Below the pieces are notes generated by a model. That model ran no database searches. It was not told where the DNA came from and saw only the letters and a list, made by a program, of their open reading frames with translations. Position numbers and translations under genes: made by a program. Source: Candidatus Levyibacteriota bacterium (GTDB lineage Bacteria > Patescibacteria > Microgenomatia > Levybacterales > UBA12049). From it: a DNA stretch of 26,488 nucleotides. The DNA lies in the NCBI GenBank assembly GCA_003173915.1, contig PPGL01000026.1, forward strand, positions 1-26,488, read 5' to 3'. This document shows positions 14,786 through 23,014 of the stretch, piece after piece (the stretch's first letter is position 1; every line of letters begins with the position of its first letter).

Positions 14786-15811
14786 CTATTTCCCGTTTAT
14801 CTTTTCCAGCGAAAATTCAAGGAGCAAACGTAGGACTGCTGCAATTGGAACAGCAAGAATCAATCCTAAAATTCCACCGATATGGCCTCCTGCGATTACA
14901 GCAAAGAAAACAATAAATGGAGGCAATTTTGTTGTTTTTTCCATAACTGCAGGAATAACAAGGTAATCTTCAAGTTGTCTAAAGAGAAAATAAATACCTG
15001 CAACAAGAATTGCTGCAGAGATAGGTGCCAAACCAAAATTTGCTGTTCCTGTCAGTAACACTATGATTACTGCGACAGCACCAGCTGTAATTGGACCAAT
15101 GACAGGAACAATTTCTGCAAATCCAGAAAATATTGCTAGTGTAAGCGCAAATCTGACTCCAAGAATAAATAAAGCAATATACAAAATAACCGAAACAAAA
15201 AAGACGAGAAAAAGCTCTCCACGAAGATATCCAGAAAGAATCAAATTTATTTTTCGAAGAAGCATTTCAACATCTGCTTTGTATTTTTTCGGAACAAGAT
15301 TAAGAAGTTTTTCGATAAAGGGTTGTCCATCTTTAAGAAAATAAATGCTTGAAAAAATGAAAACAAACACTCCAATGATACGAGAAATTGCTTGAGAAAA
15401 AAGTACTCCAAAATTATCTCCTACAAACATCCTAAAAATTTTGCTTTTTTGCAGGCTTGTCAACAAATCATTTGCAACTGGCTGAAGAATATACGGAAGA
15501 TTATGGGTTTCAAGTTGAGCAATACGAATACTTCTATTCAGAAAATCAGAAAGATCAAGCGACTCTATGCTTACTACACGACTTAAAATAACCCAAAAAA
15601 TAATTATGGGAATTAAAAGAATAACAAAAAGCATAATAATACTGACACTCCTATGCGTTTTCAATTTTTCAGAGAAAAAATTAACAAAAGGATTAAAAAT
15701 ATAGGCAAAGATTGCTGCAAAGATAAATGGAGCAAGAATAGCCCGTTCTATATATAAAAACCATAAAACAACTATAGCAATTGCAGAAAAGAAAATACTT
15801 TTAATATTCAT
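14786..15811 (-). CDS. AI-2E/PerM family membrane protein
   Basis: A 341-residue protein of the AI-2E transporter (PerM/TqsA/YtvI) family, with about seven to eight membrane helices. Typical features are the early pair of helices with FIFAAIFAYIFNPFVNFFSEKL, the central soluble stretch (about 70-140), and the C-terminal signature with FAEIVPVIGPITAG, the proline-glycine motif of the family, followed by EDYLVIPAVMEKTTKLPPFIVFFAVIAGGHIGGILGLILAVP. The family name comes from one quorum-signal exporter; members include sodium/proton antiporters and putative peptidoglycan-precursor recyclers, so substrate is open. The start at 15811 is backed by a TATAAT with 6-nt spacing. It is a separate unit from the ABC operon just upstream. 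Confidence 0.92.
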   Translation of the reverse strand: MNIKSIFFSAIAIVVLWFLYIERAILAPFIFAAIFAYIFNPFVNFFSEKLKTHRSVSIIMLFVILLIPIIIFWVILSRVVSIESLDLSDFLNRSIRIAQLETHNLPYILQPVANDLLTSLQKSKIFRMFVGDNFGVLFSQAISRIIGVFVFIFSSIYFLKDGQPFIEKLLNLVPKKYKADVEMLLRKINLILSGYLRGELFLVFFVSVILYIALFILGVRFALTLAIFSGFAEIVPVIGPITAGAVAVIIVLLTGTANFGLAPISAAILVAGIYFLFRQLEDYLVIPAVMEKTTKLPPFIVFFAVIAGGHIGGILGLILAVPIAAVLRLLLEFSLEKINGK

Positions 15812-15817
15812 AAAATA

Positions 15818-15826
15818 ATTATAGCA
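15818..15826 (-). promoter_or_regulatory. Extended -10 promoter of the AI-2E family gene
   Basis: Minus-strand TGC then consensus TATAAT (15823-15818), followed by exactly 6 nt and ATG 15811. It fits in the 22-bp gap after the last ABC permease. Confidence 0.7.
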
Positions 15827-15833
15827 TGTTTAG

Positions 15834-16613
15834 CTAACTACTTGCGCTCCCATAGCGACGAAGGGCATACTTCCAATATCCCATACTTGCGAAGTAAAAT
15901 ACAAGACAAATAACAACAGCCGCCATAAAAGCAGGAAATGATAATAAACCAATAAGCGCTTTTACTGGAAAAGTTATCATTACTCCAACAGGAATGATAA
16001 AGGTAATAATACTTCTGAATGGTTCTTTATAAATATCGATAGGCATTCTTCCCATTTGTGTAATATCTCGATAGAGCATAATTGTATTATCTACAGCAGT
16101 AGTAAGAATTCCAAGGGCAAGAACAAAAATATGAAACGTCATTGCAATAATAATACCATTACACACTAACAATCCATAAAGCATTATGTTTGGTAACGTA
16201 ATAGTACCCATATGATACAAACAAAGAATCATTCCTCCTAAAAATACAACAAGCATCGGTAAATCGAGTGGATCAATTCCTCCAAAAAGAGCGTTTATAA
16301 GAGGAGAAAATGGACGAAGGAGTGAATAATCAAAGGTTCCGGAGGTAATTTCATTTCTAAAACGATACACATTTCGAAACAAAAGTTGTGCAGTATTATC
16401 AATAAAATTAAATGTCATATACAAAAGAATCACTTCCCAAAAAGTATATCCAGCAATACCCTTCGTGTGCATAAGAAGGATAAGTAAAAAAAGAATAAAG
16501 AATGCAAATCGAAGTATTTTCCCAGTAAGAAATAATACTACGCCCAAACGCGATTCAAAAGCCATTTTTGCAGATGCAATTGTTAAAAGCCACAGTATTT
16601 TTATGTATCTCAT
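15834..16613 (-). CDS. ABC-2 type permease, fourth subunit of the exporter operon
   Basis: A 259-residue, six-helix integral membrane protein of the ABC-2/DUF990 type. The N-terminal region has the amphipathic entry helix before helix 1, the central EITSGTFDYSLLRPFSP motif resembles the 'coupling' segment, and the C-terminal part has MPIDIYKEPFRSIITFIIPVGVMITFPVKAL and the ending YWKYALRRYGSAS. These match the second permease of the operon (RYPQEMYKR ... FALRFYVSA), so the two are paralogues. It begins 3 nt after the preceding permease stop and is the last gene of the operon. It probably pairs with the permease encoded at 16617-17423. Confidence 0.85.
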   Translation of the reverse strand: MRYIKILWLLTIASAKMAFESRLGVVLFLTGKILRFAFFILFLLILLMHTKGIAGYTFWEVILLYMTFNFIDNTAQLLFRNVYRFRNEITSGTFDYSLLRPFSPLINALFGGIDPLDLPMLVVFLGGMILCLYHMGTITLPNIMLYGLLVCNGIIIAMTFHIFVLALGILTTAVDNTIMLYRDITQMGRMPIDIYKEPFRSIITFIIPVGVMITFPVKALIGLLSFPAFMAAVVICLVFYFASMGYWKYALRRYGSASS

Positions 16614-16616
16614 ACA

Positions 16617-17423
16617 TTATCTCCCTTGAGCTGAATATATACGCATTCCTTTATTCCAAATGCGCATTGTAAAAACATATAACAGACCAACCCAAGCAGT
16701 TGAAATGAACAAACCGTATAGAATTGTTTGTAATGAAAGTTGTCCTAAATAAATTTTTAGTGGAAAATAGAGAAGATATGTAAAAGGTAGAAATTGTAAA
16801 AGTGTATACAGTGGTTTTGGTAAAATATCGAGGGGGAAAATTCCTCCCGAGAAAAAGGTTAGTAAAGTAAAAAAAATAAATTTAGGTGCCCAAACTTCTG
16901 CACTCCAAAAACCAATGGTTCCAAGTAAAAAATTAATAAAAAAATAACTTACTACTGCACAAATAAGTGAAAAAATTGTTAAAACGAGTAAGCCAGGATT
17001 TGTTTGAACAAAAAAAGGCGGATGAAGAATAATAAGGAGTATAATAAGCTCTCCTGTCGCAAAGGAAATATTCATTGCTTTATCGCCCAAATCTCGAAAA
17101 AACCAATAGATAAAATAATTTATTGGTTTTATTAAATAATTTGAAAGATCTCCACTTGTAATTTCATTTGCCACTTCGCCAACAAGAGATGACAAAACAA
17201 TTGAAGAAAAAAATTCAGATAAAAGTACGTATGTTAACATACTAGATTTTGTGTATCCAAGAAGAGATCCATTACTTGGCATAACAATAAACCACAAAAA
17301 ATATGTGGTAAGAAGTTGCAAAATATTTCTGAGTCTCCACATGGCAAAATTTAAACGATACACAAGATATTCATCCCATGTATGTTTTGCAACAAGAAAA
17401 TATCCTTGAAGTTTTTGTCGCAT
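16617..17423 (-). CDS. ABC-2 type permease, third subunit
   Basis: A 268-residue membrane protein with about six helices. It contains EITSGDLSNYLIKPINYFIYW in the cytoplasmic segment and ends with FTYLLYFPLKIYLGQLS and IWNKGMRIYSAQGR, a pattern shared with the first permease of the operon (PYVIYFPVLAFEGKLS, LRGVKKFSAVGQ). The start at 17423 is chosen because the stop of the preceding gene is one nt upstream (TAA-T-ATG), as for the first permease. It probably forms a heterodimer with the fourth permease to make one translocation path. Substrate unknown. Confidence 0.85.
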   Translation of the reverse strand: MRQKLQGYFLVAKHTWDEYLVYRLNFAMWRLRNILQLLTTYFLWFIVMPSNGSLLGYTKSSMLTYVLLSEFFSSIVLSSLVGEVANEITSGDLSNYLIKPINYFIYWFFRDLGDKAMNISFATGELIILLIILHPPFFVQTNPGLLVLTIFSLICAVVSYFFINFLLGTIGFWSAEVWAPKFIFFTLLTFFSGGIFPLDILPKPLYTLLQFLPFTYLLYFPLKIYLGQLSLQTILYGLFISTAWVGLLYVFTMRIWNKGMRIYSAQGR

Positions 17424-17424
17424 A

Positions 17425-18210
17425 TTAATTAGCACTTACATAGAATCGTAACGCAAATTTCCAGAAAAAATGAGACAAGGTAAAAAGGATCAGTGCAGTG
17501 ATAGCAAGAAGTATAACATCCACAGCTGTAATAGTTCCAGCGAGTAATTTGGTCGGAGTTATAATAACAAGAGTCAACGGCAAAACAATCCAAAAAAAGA
17601 CAACGGAAACTCTTTTGTACATTTCCTGTGGATAACGCGTTATTCCATTAATCGAATATAAGAGTTCAACTAAATTTCTCAGATGACTTTGCCAAACAGT
17701 CAACGTCATAATTAAAAACCACAAAGAATATATAATCATCACAGAAAAAATAGTAAGAAAAATAAAGAGCAATACTACGTATGGTGTAATCGTTATATGC
17801 ATAACATGGAGCATATATAAAACAAATCCTAAACCAATGCTAAATCGCACAACTTGGTGAAGACTGATAAGCCAGTTACTCATAAAAAATTGAGAACTTA
17901 TTGGTTTGAGTAACACTCCATCTAAAGTTCCTAGATGAACTCTAAAAGAGAATTCTTCAAAATTTCTTGCAAAAAGAATATAAAAGATACTGTAAATTAC
18001 ATTATATACACCTGCAACAAGAAGTAACTCATTTCTTTGCCAACCAAATATATGAGACGATTTTGAAGTAAGGAGTGTCATTGACGAAATAACAAATATA
18101 CTCCAGACAAATGATGCAATAATACTATTAAAAAGATTTGCCCGATGAGCAAATAAATTTGTATAATTAATTCTTACAAGTGCAAGATAAATAGAAAGAT
18201 ATTTTTTCAT
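17425..18210 (-). CDS. ABC-2 type permease, second subunit
   Basis: A 261-residue, six-helix membrane protein. The segment FSFRVHLGTLDGVLLKPISSQFF aligns with the 'E-ITSG-L---L-KP' region of the other permeases. TRYPQEMYKR, VIITPTKLLAGTI and the C-terminal WKFALRFYVSAN match the fourth permease. The start at 18210 (MKKYLSIY) is two nt after the preceding stop; longer frames would overlap that gene. Likely partner of the first permease. Confidence 0.85.
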   Translation of the reverse strand: MKKYLSIYLALVRINYTNLFAHRANLFNSIIASFVWSIFVISSMTLLTSKSSHIFGWQRNELLLVAGVYNVIYSIFYILFARNFEEFSFRVHLGTLDGVLLKPISSQFFMSNWLISLHQVVRFSIGLGFVLYMLHVMHITITPYVVLLFIFLTIFSVMIIYSLWFLIMTLTVWQSHLRNLVELLYSINGITRYPQEMYKRVSVVFFWIVLPLTLVIITPTKLLAGTITAVDVILLAITALILFTLSHFFWKFALRFYVSAN

Positions 18211-18212
18211 AC

Positions 18213-19004
18213 TTATTGACCAACAGCCGAAAATTTCTTTACTCCACGTAGCCAAAGATTTTTATATACGAAAAACAACACACTAATCCAAATAATCTGA
18301 ACACTTATTATTTGAAAAAGATTTAGGGCAGAAAGTTTGCCTTCAAAAGCAAGAACAGGAAAATAAATTACATAGGGGAAAGGACTCATGTATGCGATAT
18401 TCATAAGCCAATGTGGAAGTAAAGAAATCGGCATTAAATTTCCAAAAAGTATAACAGTAACAACTTCTAACGCTTCAAAGAGACCTCTTATTTCTATAAT
18501 CCAAAAGGCAAAGAGTCCAATAACCATTTTGTAAAAAAATGCAATGGTAAATCCAAGAACAACGGTAACTATTGCAAGAAGTAATGCGAATGAAAAAGGA
18601 ATCGTTTTTAGTTGTATATGCGTAATAAAAGAAAATAAAAAAACAGCAATAATCGCAAAATACCCATTCAGTAATCTCCATGGAATTTCCCCCATACATT
18701 GCATACGTATATATGAGAAAGGCTTTAATAAAAAGGCAGCTAAACCTCCTTGTTGGATATGAAGTGTTGCGACATCGTATTCAATATGCGATATCAGTAG
18801 TTGTCCTGCAGTGAGTGCAAATAAATAATAGGTGAGAAGTTCTGAAAAATTCCAACCACCAATTGTTTTTCCAGAAGTTGCTCCATTCCAAAAGAAAATA
18901 ATAATTCCAACATCTACAAGTGCACACAGAAACCATACAAAGGAAAGACTGCGGTATCTTAAGGTTCGTTGAAAGTTAAGGAGAAAAATTCTGACATATC
19001 GCAT
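18213..19004 (-). CDS. ABC-2 type permease, first subunit
   Basis: A 263-residue membrane protein with about six helices, starting one nt after the ATPase stop (TAA-T-ATG). An AAGG seven nt upstream, in the end of the ATPase gene, may serve as a weak Shine-Dalgarno sequence. It contains HIQQGGLAAFLLKPFSYIRMQ in the cytoplasmic loop, LLPHWLMNIAYMSPFPYVIYFPV before the last helices, and ends LRGVKKFSAVGQ, all paralleled in the third permease. Such proteins form heterodimeric exporters with one cytosolic ATPase, often implicated in drug, antibiotic or lipid export. The actual substrate is unknown. Confidence 0.85.
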   Translation of the reverse strand: MRYVRIFLLNFQRTLRYRSLSFVWFLCALVDVGIIIFFWNGATSGKTIGGWNFSELLTYYLFALTAGQLLISHIEYDVATLHIQQGGLAAFLLKPFSYIRMQCMGEIPWRLLNGYFAIIAVFLFSFITHIQLKTIPFSFALLLAIVTVVLGFTIAFFYKMVIGLFAFWIIEIRGLFEALEVVTVILFGNLMPISLLPHWLMNIAYMSPFPYVIYFPVLAFEGKLSALNLFQIISVQIIWISVLFFVYKNLWLRGVKKFSAVGQ

Positions 19005-19005
19005 A

Positions 19006-19983
19006 TTACCTTGTTGCTTTTGTAAAAATATCGCGGATAATATTTTCAATTTGAGGATCCTCAATTGTCATATCTTCAACAGGAAGTTCTTTCATAATTT
19101 GAGCCAAAATGTCACTCGCTTGTTTTTTAGGAATTTCAAGAGTAAGGCTTGGATACGAAAACGAAGTGACTTTTCCTAATTTGTCAAATTTTTTGGGATC
19201 TATATATGTTCCTAAAACAACATTTACTACTTTAATCGGTGCATATTTTTGAACTAACTCTGACAACAACCCATCAAACAAAAGCTTTCCATGATTTATC
19301 ATAATCACTCGTTTACATAATTCTTCAACATCTCCCATGTAGTGACTTGTTAAAATAATTGTAGCGTTATATGTGGAATTATATGCTTTAATAAAATCCC
19401 GAAGATTTTTTTGCATAACAACATCTAGTCCAATCGTTGGTTCATCAAGAAATAATACTCGTGGACTATGAATAAGAGCAGCAATAAGTTCCATTTTCAT
19501 TCGCTGGCCTAAAGATAAATTTCTCACTGGAACATGAAGTAAATCACCGACATCCAAAAGTTGTGATAATTGCCCAAGTACTTCTTTAAATCGTTTGTCA
19601 CTAACTTCATAAATTTCTTTATTGAGTAAAAATGATTCCATCGCTGGTAAATCCCACCATAATTGATTTTTTTGCCCCATCACTAAAGCTATTTGCTTGA
19701 GATATTGATTTTTTCTTTGGAATGGATTAAATCCTAAAACGTTAATTTTCCCTTCAGATGGATACAAAAGTCCTGAAAGACATTTAAGTGTCGTTGTTTT
19801 TCCAGCTCCATTTGGACCAATAAATCCAATGAGTTCTCCCTCATCAATTTGAAAAGAAACATCAGAAACAGCAGTAACTTTTTCATATTTTCTTGAAAAA
19901 ATAGATTTTACCGATCCTAAAAATCCAGGTTCTTTTTTGTATATGTTATATGTTTTTGATAAATGAGAAACATCAATAATCAT
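19006..19983 (-). CDS. ABC transporter ATPase (ABC-2 exporter, CcmA/BcrA-like)
   Basis: A 325-residue ATP-binding subunit. Walker A is GPNGAGKTT, the Q-loop region is LVMGQKNQLWWDLP, the ABC signature is LSLGQRMKME, Walker B plus catalytic Glu is VLFLDEPTIGLD, and the switch His is in LTSHYMGD. A C-terminal domain of about 90 residues (PIKVVNVVLGTYIDPKK onward) is usual for this subfamily. It powers the four permeases encoded downstream with 1-3 nt gaps. The ATG at 19998 lies inside the -10 box (TATAAT 20002-19997), so the start is taken at 19983, which gives MIIDVSHLSKTY, the normal beginning of such subunits. Confidence 0.93.
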   Translation of the reverse strand: MIIDVSHLSKTYNIYKKEPGFLGSVKSIFSRKYEKVTAVSDVSFQIDEGELIGFIGPNGAGKTTTLKCLSGLLYPSEGKINVLGFNPFQRKNQYLKQIALVMGQKNQLWWDLPAMESFLLNKEIYEVSDKRFKEVLGQLSQLLDVGDLLHVPVRNLSLGQRMKMELIAALIHSPRVLFLDEPTIGLDVVMQKNLRDFIKAYNSTYNATIILTSHYMGDVEELCKRVIMINHGKLLFDGLLSELVQKYAPIKVVNVVLGTYIDPKKFDKLGKVTSFSYPSLTLEIPKKQASDILAQIMKELPVEDMTIEDPQIENIIRDIFTKATR

Positions 19984-19996
19984 ATGAGCTACTTTC

Positions 19997-20002
19997 ATTA
20001 TA
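19997..20002 (-). promoter_or_regulatory. -10 box of the ABC exporter operon
   Basis: Consensus TATAAT on the minus strand, 13 nt before the ATG at 19983, with TTACCC (20025-20020) as a possible -35 at 17 bp. That -35 lies within the terminator stem that ends the HU transcript. Confidence 0.6.
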
Positions 20003-20007
20003 ATCTT

Positions 20008-20037
20008 AAAAGAGAGCCTGGGTAAATACCCAGGCTC
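20008..20037 (-). terminator. Rho-independent terminator after HU
   Basis: Read on the minus strand, GAGCCTGGGTA (20037-20027) and TACCCAGGCTC (20024-20014) are perfect 11-bp arms with a tiny loop, followed by TCTTTT (20013-20008). It separates HU from the ABC operon. Confidence 0.75.
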
Positions 20038-20060
20038 CTCTCAAATAAAAGAAATTAGTT

Positions 20061-20333
20061 TTATCTAACAACTTTCTTTAACGTTTTGCCAGGAGTAAAT
20101 CCTGGAGCTTTTCGAGCTGCAATGGTAATTTTTGCACCAGTTTTTGGATTGCGTCCTGGTCTGGCTGCTCTTTTTCTAACTGAGAATGTTCCAAATCCAG
20201 TAATAACAACCTTTTCGCCTCGTTTTAAACTATCGCGAATTGCATTTAAAAATGCCTGAACACTATCTCGAGAAGCTTTATTGGTAAGATTTGCTTTCTT
20301 TGCAACGAGTTCAATAAGATCTTTTTTTGTCAT
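20061..20333 (-). CDS. hup: DNA-binding protein HU
   Basis: A 90-residue HU/IHF-family histone-like protein. It has the N-terminal helical dimerisation region (MTKKDLIELVAKKANLTNKA), then the beta-arm core GFGTFSVRKRAARPGRNPKTG, and ends FTPGKTLKKVVR, all close to the family consensus including the RxGRNPxTG DNA-binding arm. It binds and bends DNA as a dimer and compacts the nucleoid. It has a strong Shine-Dalgarno (AGGAGGTGA) and a leader of about 78 nt, unlike most genes here, consistent with high expression. It ends in a good terminator. HU against a paralogue cannot be distinguished by sequence alone. Confidence 0.95.
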   Translation of the reverse strand: MTKKDLIELVAKKANLTNKASRDSVQAFLNAIRDSLKRGEKVVITGFGTFSVRKRAARPGRNPKTGAKITIAARKAPGFTPGKTLKKVVR

Positions 20334-20447
20334 ATCTTTGTCACCTCCTTTAGGCAGAAACTTTGTTTTTTCAATCTAATCGAATTAGACGAAAATTACA
20401 TAATTAAGAATAGGTTTACTTTACAGCCTAAATGAATTGATTGTCAA
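20334..20447 (-). promoter_or_regulatory. HU promoter and leader with palindrome and strong ribosome binding site
   Basis: On the minus strand: TTGACA (20447-20442), 18-bp spacer, TAAAGT (20423-20418), start near 20411. The leader includes a dyad TCTAAT-N3-ATTAGA (20375-20389) and AGGAGGTGA about 6-14 nt before the ATG. The dyad could be an operator or a small hairpin. Confidence 0.7.
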
Positions 20448-20569
20448 CATAACAAAACAGATCAGATTATTATGATAAGCTATCAAGCAAGCAAGTTTTT
20501 TTCTGATGTAAATTTTATCAGGAACATTTGTACTCTTACGCTCTTATGTTTGCGTTATCATTCTGGTAC

Positions 20570-20575
20570 TATAAT
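20570..20575 (+). promoter_or_regulatory. -10 box of the DUF1269 gene
   Basis: Consensus TATAAT 20 nt before ATG 20596; predicted leader about 14 nt. No clear -35 or Shine-Dalgarno sequence. Positions 20448-20569 between the HU promoter and this box show no further structure I can support. Confidence 0.55.
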
Positions 20576-20595
20576 GCCCCACTACTTTATGTTGT

Positions 20596-21102
20596 ATGGA
20601 TAACAATAATATGGCAGTTATTGTGTATAAAGATGAAGCAACTGCTAAACAAGCATATGATGAGGTAAAAGCACTACAAAGTGAATATTTAATTACCCTT
20701 GACGACATGGCATTTGTAACAAAAGATGCAGAAGGGAAATTGCATGTAAACGGTGACACCCATCCCGCTGCTCTTGGGGCATTAGGAGGAGGATTCTGGG
20801 GACTTCTTATTGGCATGCTTTTCTTTGCACCCTTTCTCGGACTAGCAATTGGCGCTGCAACTGGTGCGGCAGCAGGAGCAATGTCAGATTATGGAATCAA
20901 TGATACTTTTAGAAATGAACTTAATGAAAAAATGAAATATAATTCCTCTGCTCTTTTTGTTTTATTTCGCAACGCAAAACCGGATAAGGTAGTACCAGAA
21001 ATTAGCAAATTCGGAGGAGAAATTTTGAAAACCTCTTTGTCTCATGATGCTGAAAAAAGATTACAAAAAGAACTCCATAAAGGTGCACGAACTGCTCAGT
21101 AA
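20596..21102 (+). CDS. DUF1269-family small membrane protein
   Basis: A 168-residue protein. Residues about 6-50 (MAVIVYKDEATAKQAYDEV start) are a soluble alpha/beta segment as in DUF1269 and related ferredoxin-like heads. A glycine-zipper membrane hairpin follows (about 58-96: LGALGGGFWGLLIGMLFF...GLAIGAATGAAAGA), and a charged C-terminal region resembles the same family (SSALFVLFRNAKPDKVVPEI). Function is unknown; DUF1269 proteins are often stress-related, which is association only. An in-frame ATG at 20611 gives MAVIVYKDE, a natural-looking alternative start. The downstream exporter begins 13 nt after the stop with no separate promoter visible, so the two may be co-transcribed. Confidence 0.8.
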   Translation: MDNNNMAVIVYKDEATAKQAYDEVKALQSEYLITLDDMAFVTKDAEGKLHVNGDTHPAALGALGGGFWGLLIGMLFFAPFLGLAIGAATGAAAGAMSDYGINDTFRNELNEKMKYNSSALFVLFRNAKPDKVVPEISKFGGEILKTSLSHDAEKRLQKELHKGARTAQ

Positions 21103-21115
21103 CAAAGATAGTTAA

Positions 21116-22579
21116 ATGAACAAAGCACAAGCATCTTCTCAAGCCTCTCCTATGTCTATGTTACTTCCTCTTGCCCTTGCTCAGTTTATTGCAAGTTTTG
21201 CTGCTACAAATATGAATGTTGCAATCACTGATATTGCAAAAGATATTGGGACAACAGTCAGTGGTATCCAAACAGCAATTACTCTTTTTACTCTTACTAT
21301 GGCAGCACTCATGATCCCAGGAAGTAAACTAACAGATATTTGGGGAAGAAAAAAATGCTTTGTACTAGGACTTATTATTTATGCGTCAGGTGCAATTCTT
21401 TCTGCACTCGCGCATAGTTTGGGTCTTATTATTTTTGGTTATTCACTTCTTGAAGGAATTGGGTCAGCGCTGATGATCCCACCTATCTATATTTTTGTTA
21501 CAGTACTTTTTTCAGAACTTAGTGCGCGAGCAAAATCGTTTGGTATTGTGAGTGCAGCAGCAGGCGTTGGATCTGCAGCAGGGCCACTTATTGGAGGACT
21601 TATTACCAGTGCAATCAGCTGGAGAGCATCGTTTATTACGCAGGCATTAGTTGTTATTTGCATACTATTTCTTAGTCGTCGAATTTATGACCCTGGTGTT
21701 CAAGGGAAAAAGCCGCAATTTGATTCATTTGGCGCAATTCTTTCTGCACTTGGTTTATTATCTGTAGTGATTGGTATTTTACAAATTAAAGAATACGGAC
21801 TTTTTATCGCCAAAAAAAGTTTTTCTCTTGCAAACACGACACTAATTCCTGAGGGAAGTATTTCTCCTGTGTTAGTATTTATGGGAATTGGTGCATTACT
21901 ACTCTTTTGGTTTTTTATACATATAAGAAGACGAGAAAAATCAGGAAAAGAACCACTACTCTCAACAAAATTGTTTCATAATCGTGTTTCAAATCTTGGC
22001 CTTATTACTCAAAACGTTCAGTGGCTTATTATGCAAGGAGGAGTATTTGTTATTTCTGTTTTTCTCCAAACTTCTCGCGGACTAAGCGCAATTCAAACTG
22101 GAGTTATTCTTTTCCCTGCAACACTTGGAATTCTCCTTTCCTCTGCTTTTGCAGGGAGAATGGCAAAAAGACGCCCACAAAGAACACTTATATGTTGGGG
22201 ATTTATTGCAACAATTGGAGGATTTTTTTTACTTCTTCTATCTGCAAAAATTGGCATTTCTCTTTTTATATTTCTCTTAGGACTTTTTATTGTTGGTTGC
22301 GGAATTGGAGTAATGCTTACTGCTTCTGTAAATGTTGTTCAGTCAAGTTTTCCGGAAAAAGATCAAGGAGAAATATCTGGGCTTTCTCGAAGTATTTCTA
22401 ACCTCGGCTCATCCTTAGGAACAGCAATAGCAGGCACTGTATTAATAGTAACAATTGCTTCGGCAAATAAATCTTTTGCATATGCGTTGATTACAATGAT
22501 TCTTATTGGATGTATAGGACTTTTTGCAGCAATTCTTTTACCAAAGTCATCTTTACAAACTCCTTCCTACAACGTATAA
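21116..22579 (+). CDS. MFS exporter, DHA2 (EmrB/QacA-like) family
   Basis: A 487-residue permease with about fourteen hydrophobic segments. It starts like the DHA2 family: LALAQFIASFAATNMNVAITDIAKDIGTT, with the acidic residue in TM1 region replaced by neutral residues. Motif A (GSKLTDIWGRKKCF) follows TM2, then motif C-like ASAAAGVGSAAGPLIGG (SAAAGVGSAAGPLIGG, near residues 143-158) marks an antiporter. It probably expels toxic or hydrophobic compounds in exchange for protons, a family-level inference. It sits 13 nt downstream of the DUF1269 gene. About 75 nt of AT-rich sequence with T runs follows the stop before the next gene; no convincing terminator stem is present there. Confidence 0.88.
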   Translation: MNKAQASSQASPMSMLLPLALAQFIASFAATNMNVAITDIAKDIGTTVSGIQTAITLFTLTMAALMIPGSKLTDIWGRKKCFVLGLIIYASGAILSALAHSLGLIIFGYSLLEGIGSALMIPPIYIFVTVLFSELSARAKSFGIVSAAAGVGSAAGPLIGGLITSAISWRASFITQALVVICILFLSRRIYDPGVQGKKPQFDSFGAILSALGLLSVVIGILQIKEYGLFIAKKSFSLANTTLIPEGSISPVLVFMGIGALLLFWFFIHIRRREKSGKEPLLSTKLFHNRVSNLGLITQNVQWLIMQGGVFVISVFLQTSRGLSAIQTGVILFPATLGILLSSAFAGRMAKRRPQRTLICWGFIATIGGFFLLLLSAKIGISLFIFLLGLFIVGCGIGVMLTASVNVVQSSFPEKDQGEISGLSRSISNLGSSLGTAIAGTVLIVTIASANKSFAYALITMILIGCIGLFAAILLPKSSLQTPSYNV

Positions 22580-22654
22580 AGAATAGAAGTCTTAACGTAT
22601 TATTAATTCTTCCTTTCATTTTTTTTCTTAAAATCTACTACTCTGATTTTTAGT

Positions 22655-23014
22655 ATGTCAAACATTACCGAAGCGTTTTTTGGTGATATTGCAAATAAAA
22701 AGTATGAACCTCTTCTTCATAGTATTTCAGGCAGTATTGCATGGGACGTTATTGGTATTGGTAGTTGGTACGTCATTATTAAAAATGGAGAAATTTCGGT
22801 GAGTCGCCAAAAGGCACATGCAGATACTAAGGTACAGGTACGCAGAGAAGATTTTGAACGAATGGTGCTAGGAAAACAAAATCCAGCAACACTTTTTTTG
22901 CAAATGAAAATGTTGACAGAAGGAAATATAGGATTTCTACAAGTATTTCAACGTCTCTTTCCTGATGAAAACATAATGTACTCTCGTAAAAAAGGAGAAA
23001 AAAATGAACACTAA
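22655..23014 (+). CDS. SCP2 sterol-transfer-like domain protein
   Basis: A 119-residue protein with the SCP2-like alpha/beta layout. GSIAWDVIGIGSWYVIIKNGEISVSRQKAHADTKVQV resembles the central sheet with the NG turn, and then REDFERMVLGKQNPATLFLQMKMLTEGNIGFLQVFQRLF resembles the helix-rich end with the family 'GK..P..LF....l...Gd' pattern. SCP2-like proteins have a hydrophobic pocket for lipids or acyl groups; no ligand can be assigned. Its last codons overlap the start of the debranching enzyme by 11 nt, so the two are tightly coupled. No strong promoter was found in front; the -10 region is weak. Confidence 0.8.
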   Translation: MSNITEAFFGDIANKKYEPLLHSISGSIAWDVIGIGSWYVIIKNGEISVSRQKAHADTKVQVRREDFERMVLGKQNPATLFLQMKMLTEGNIGFLQVFQRLFPDENIMYSRKKGEKNEH

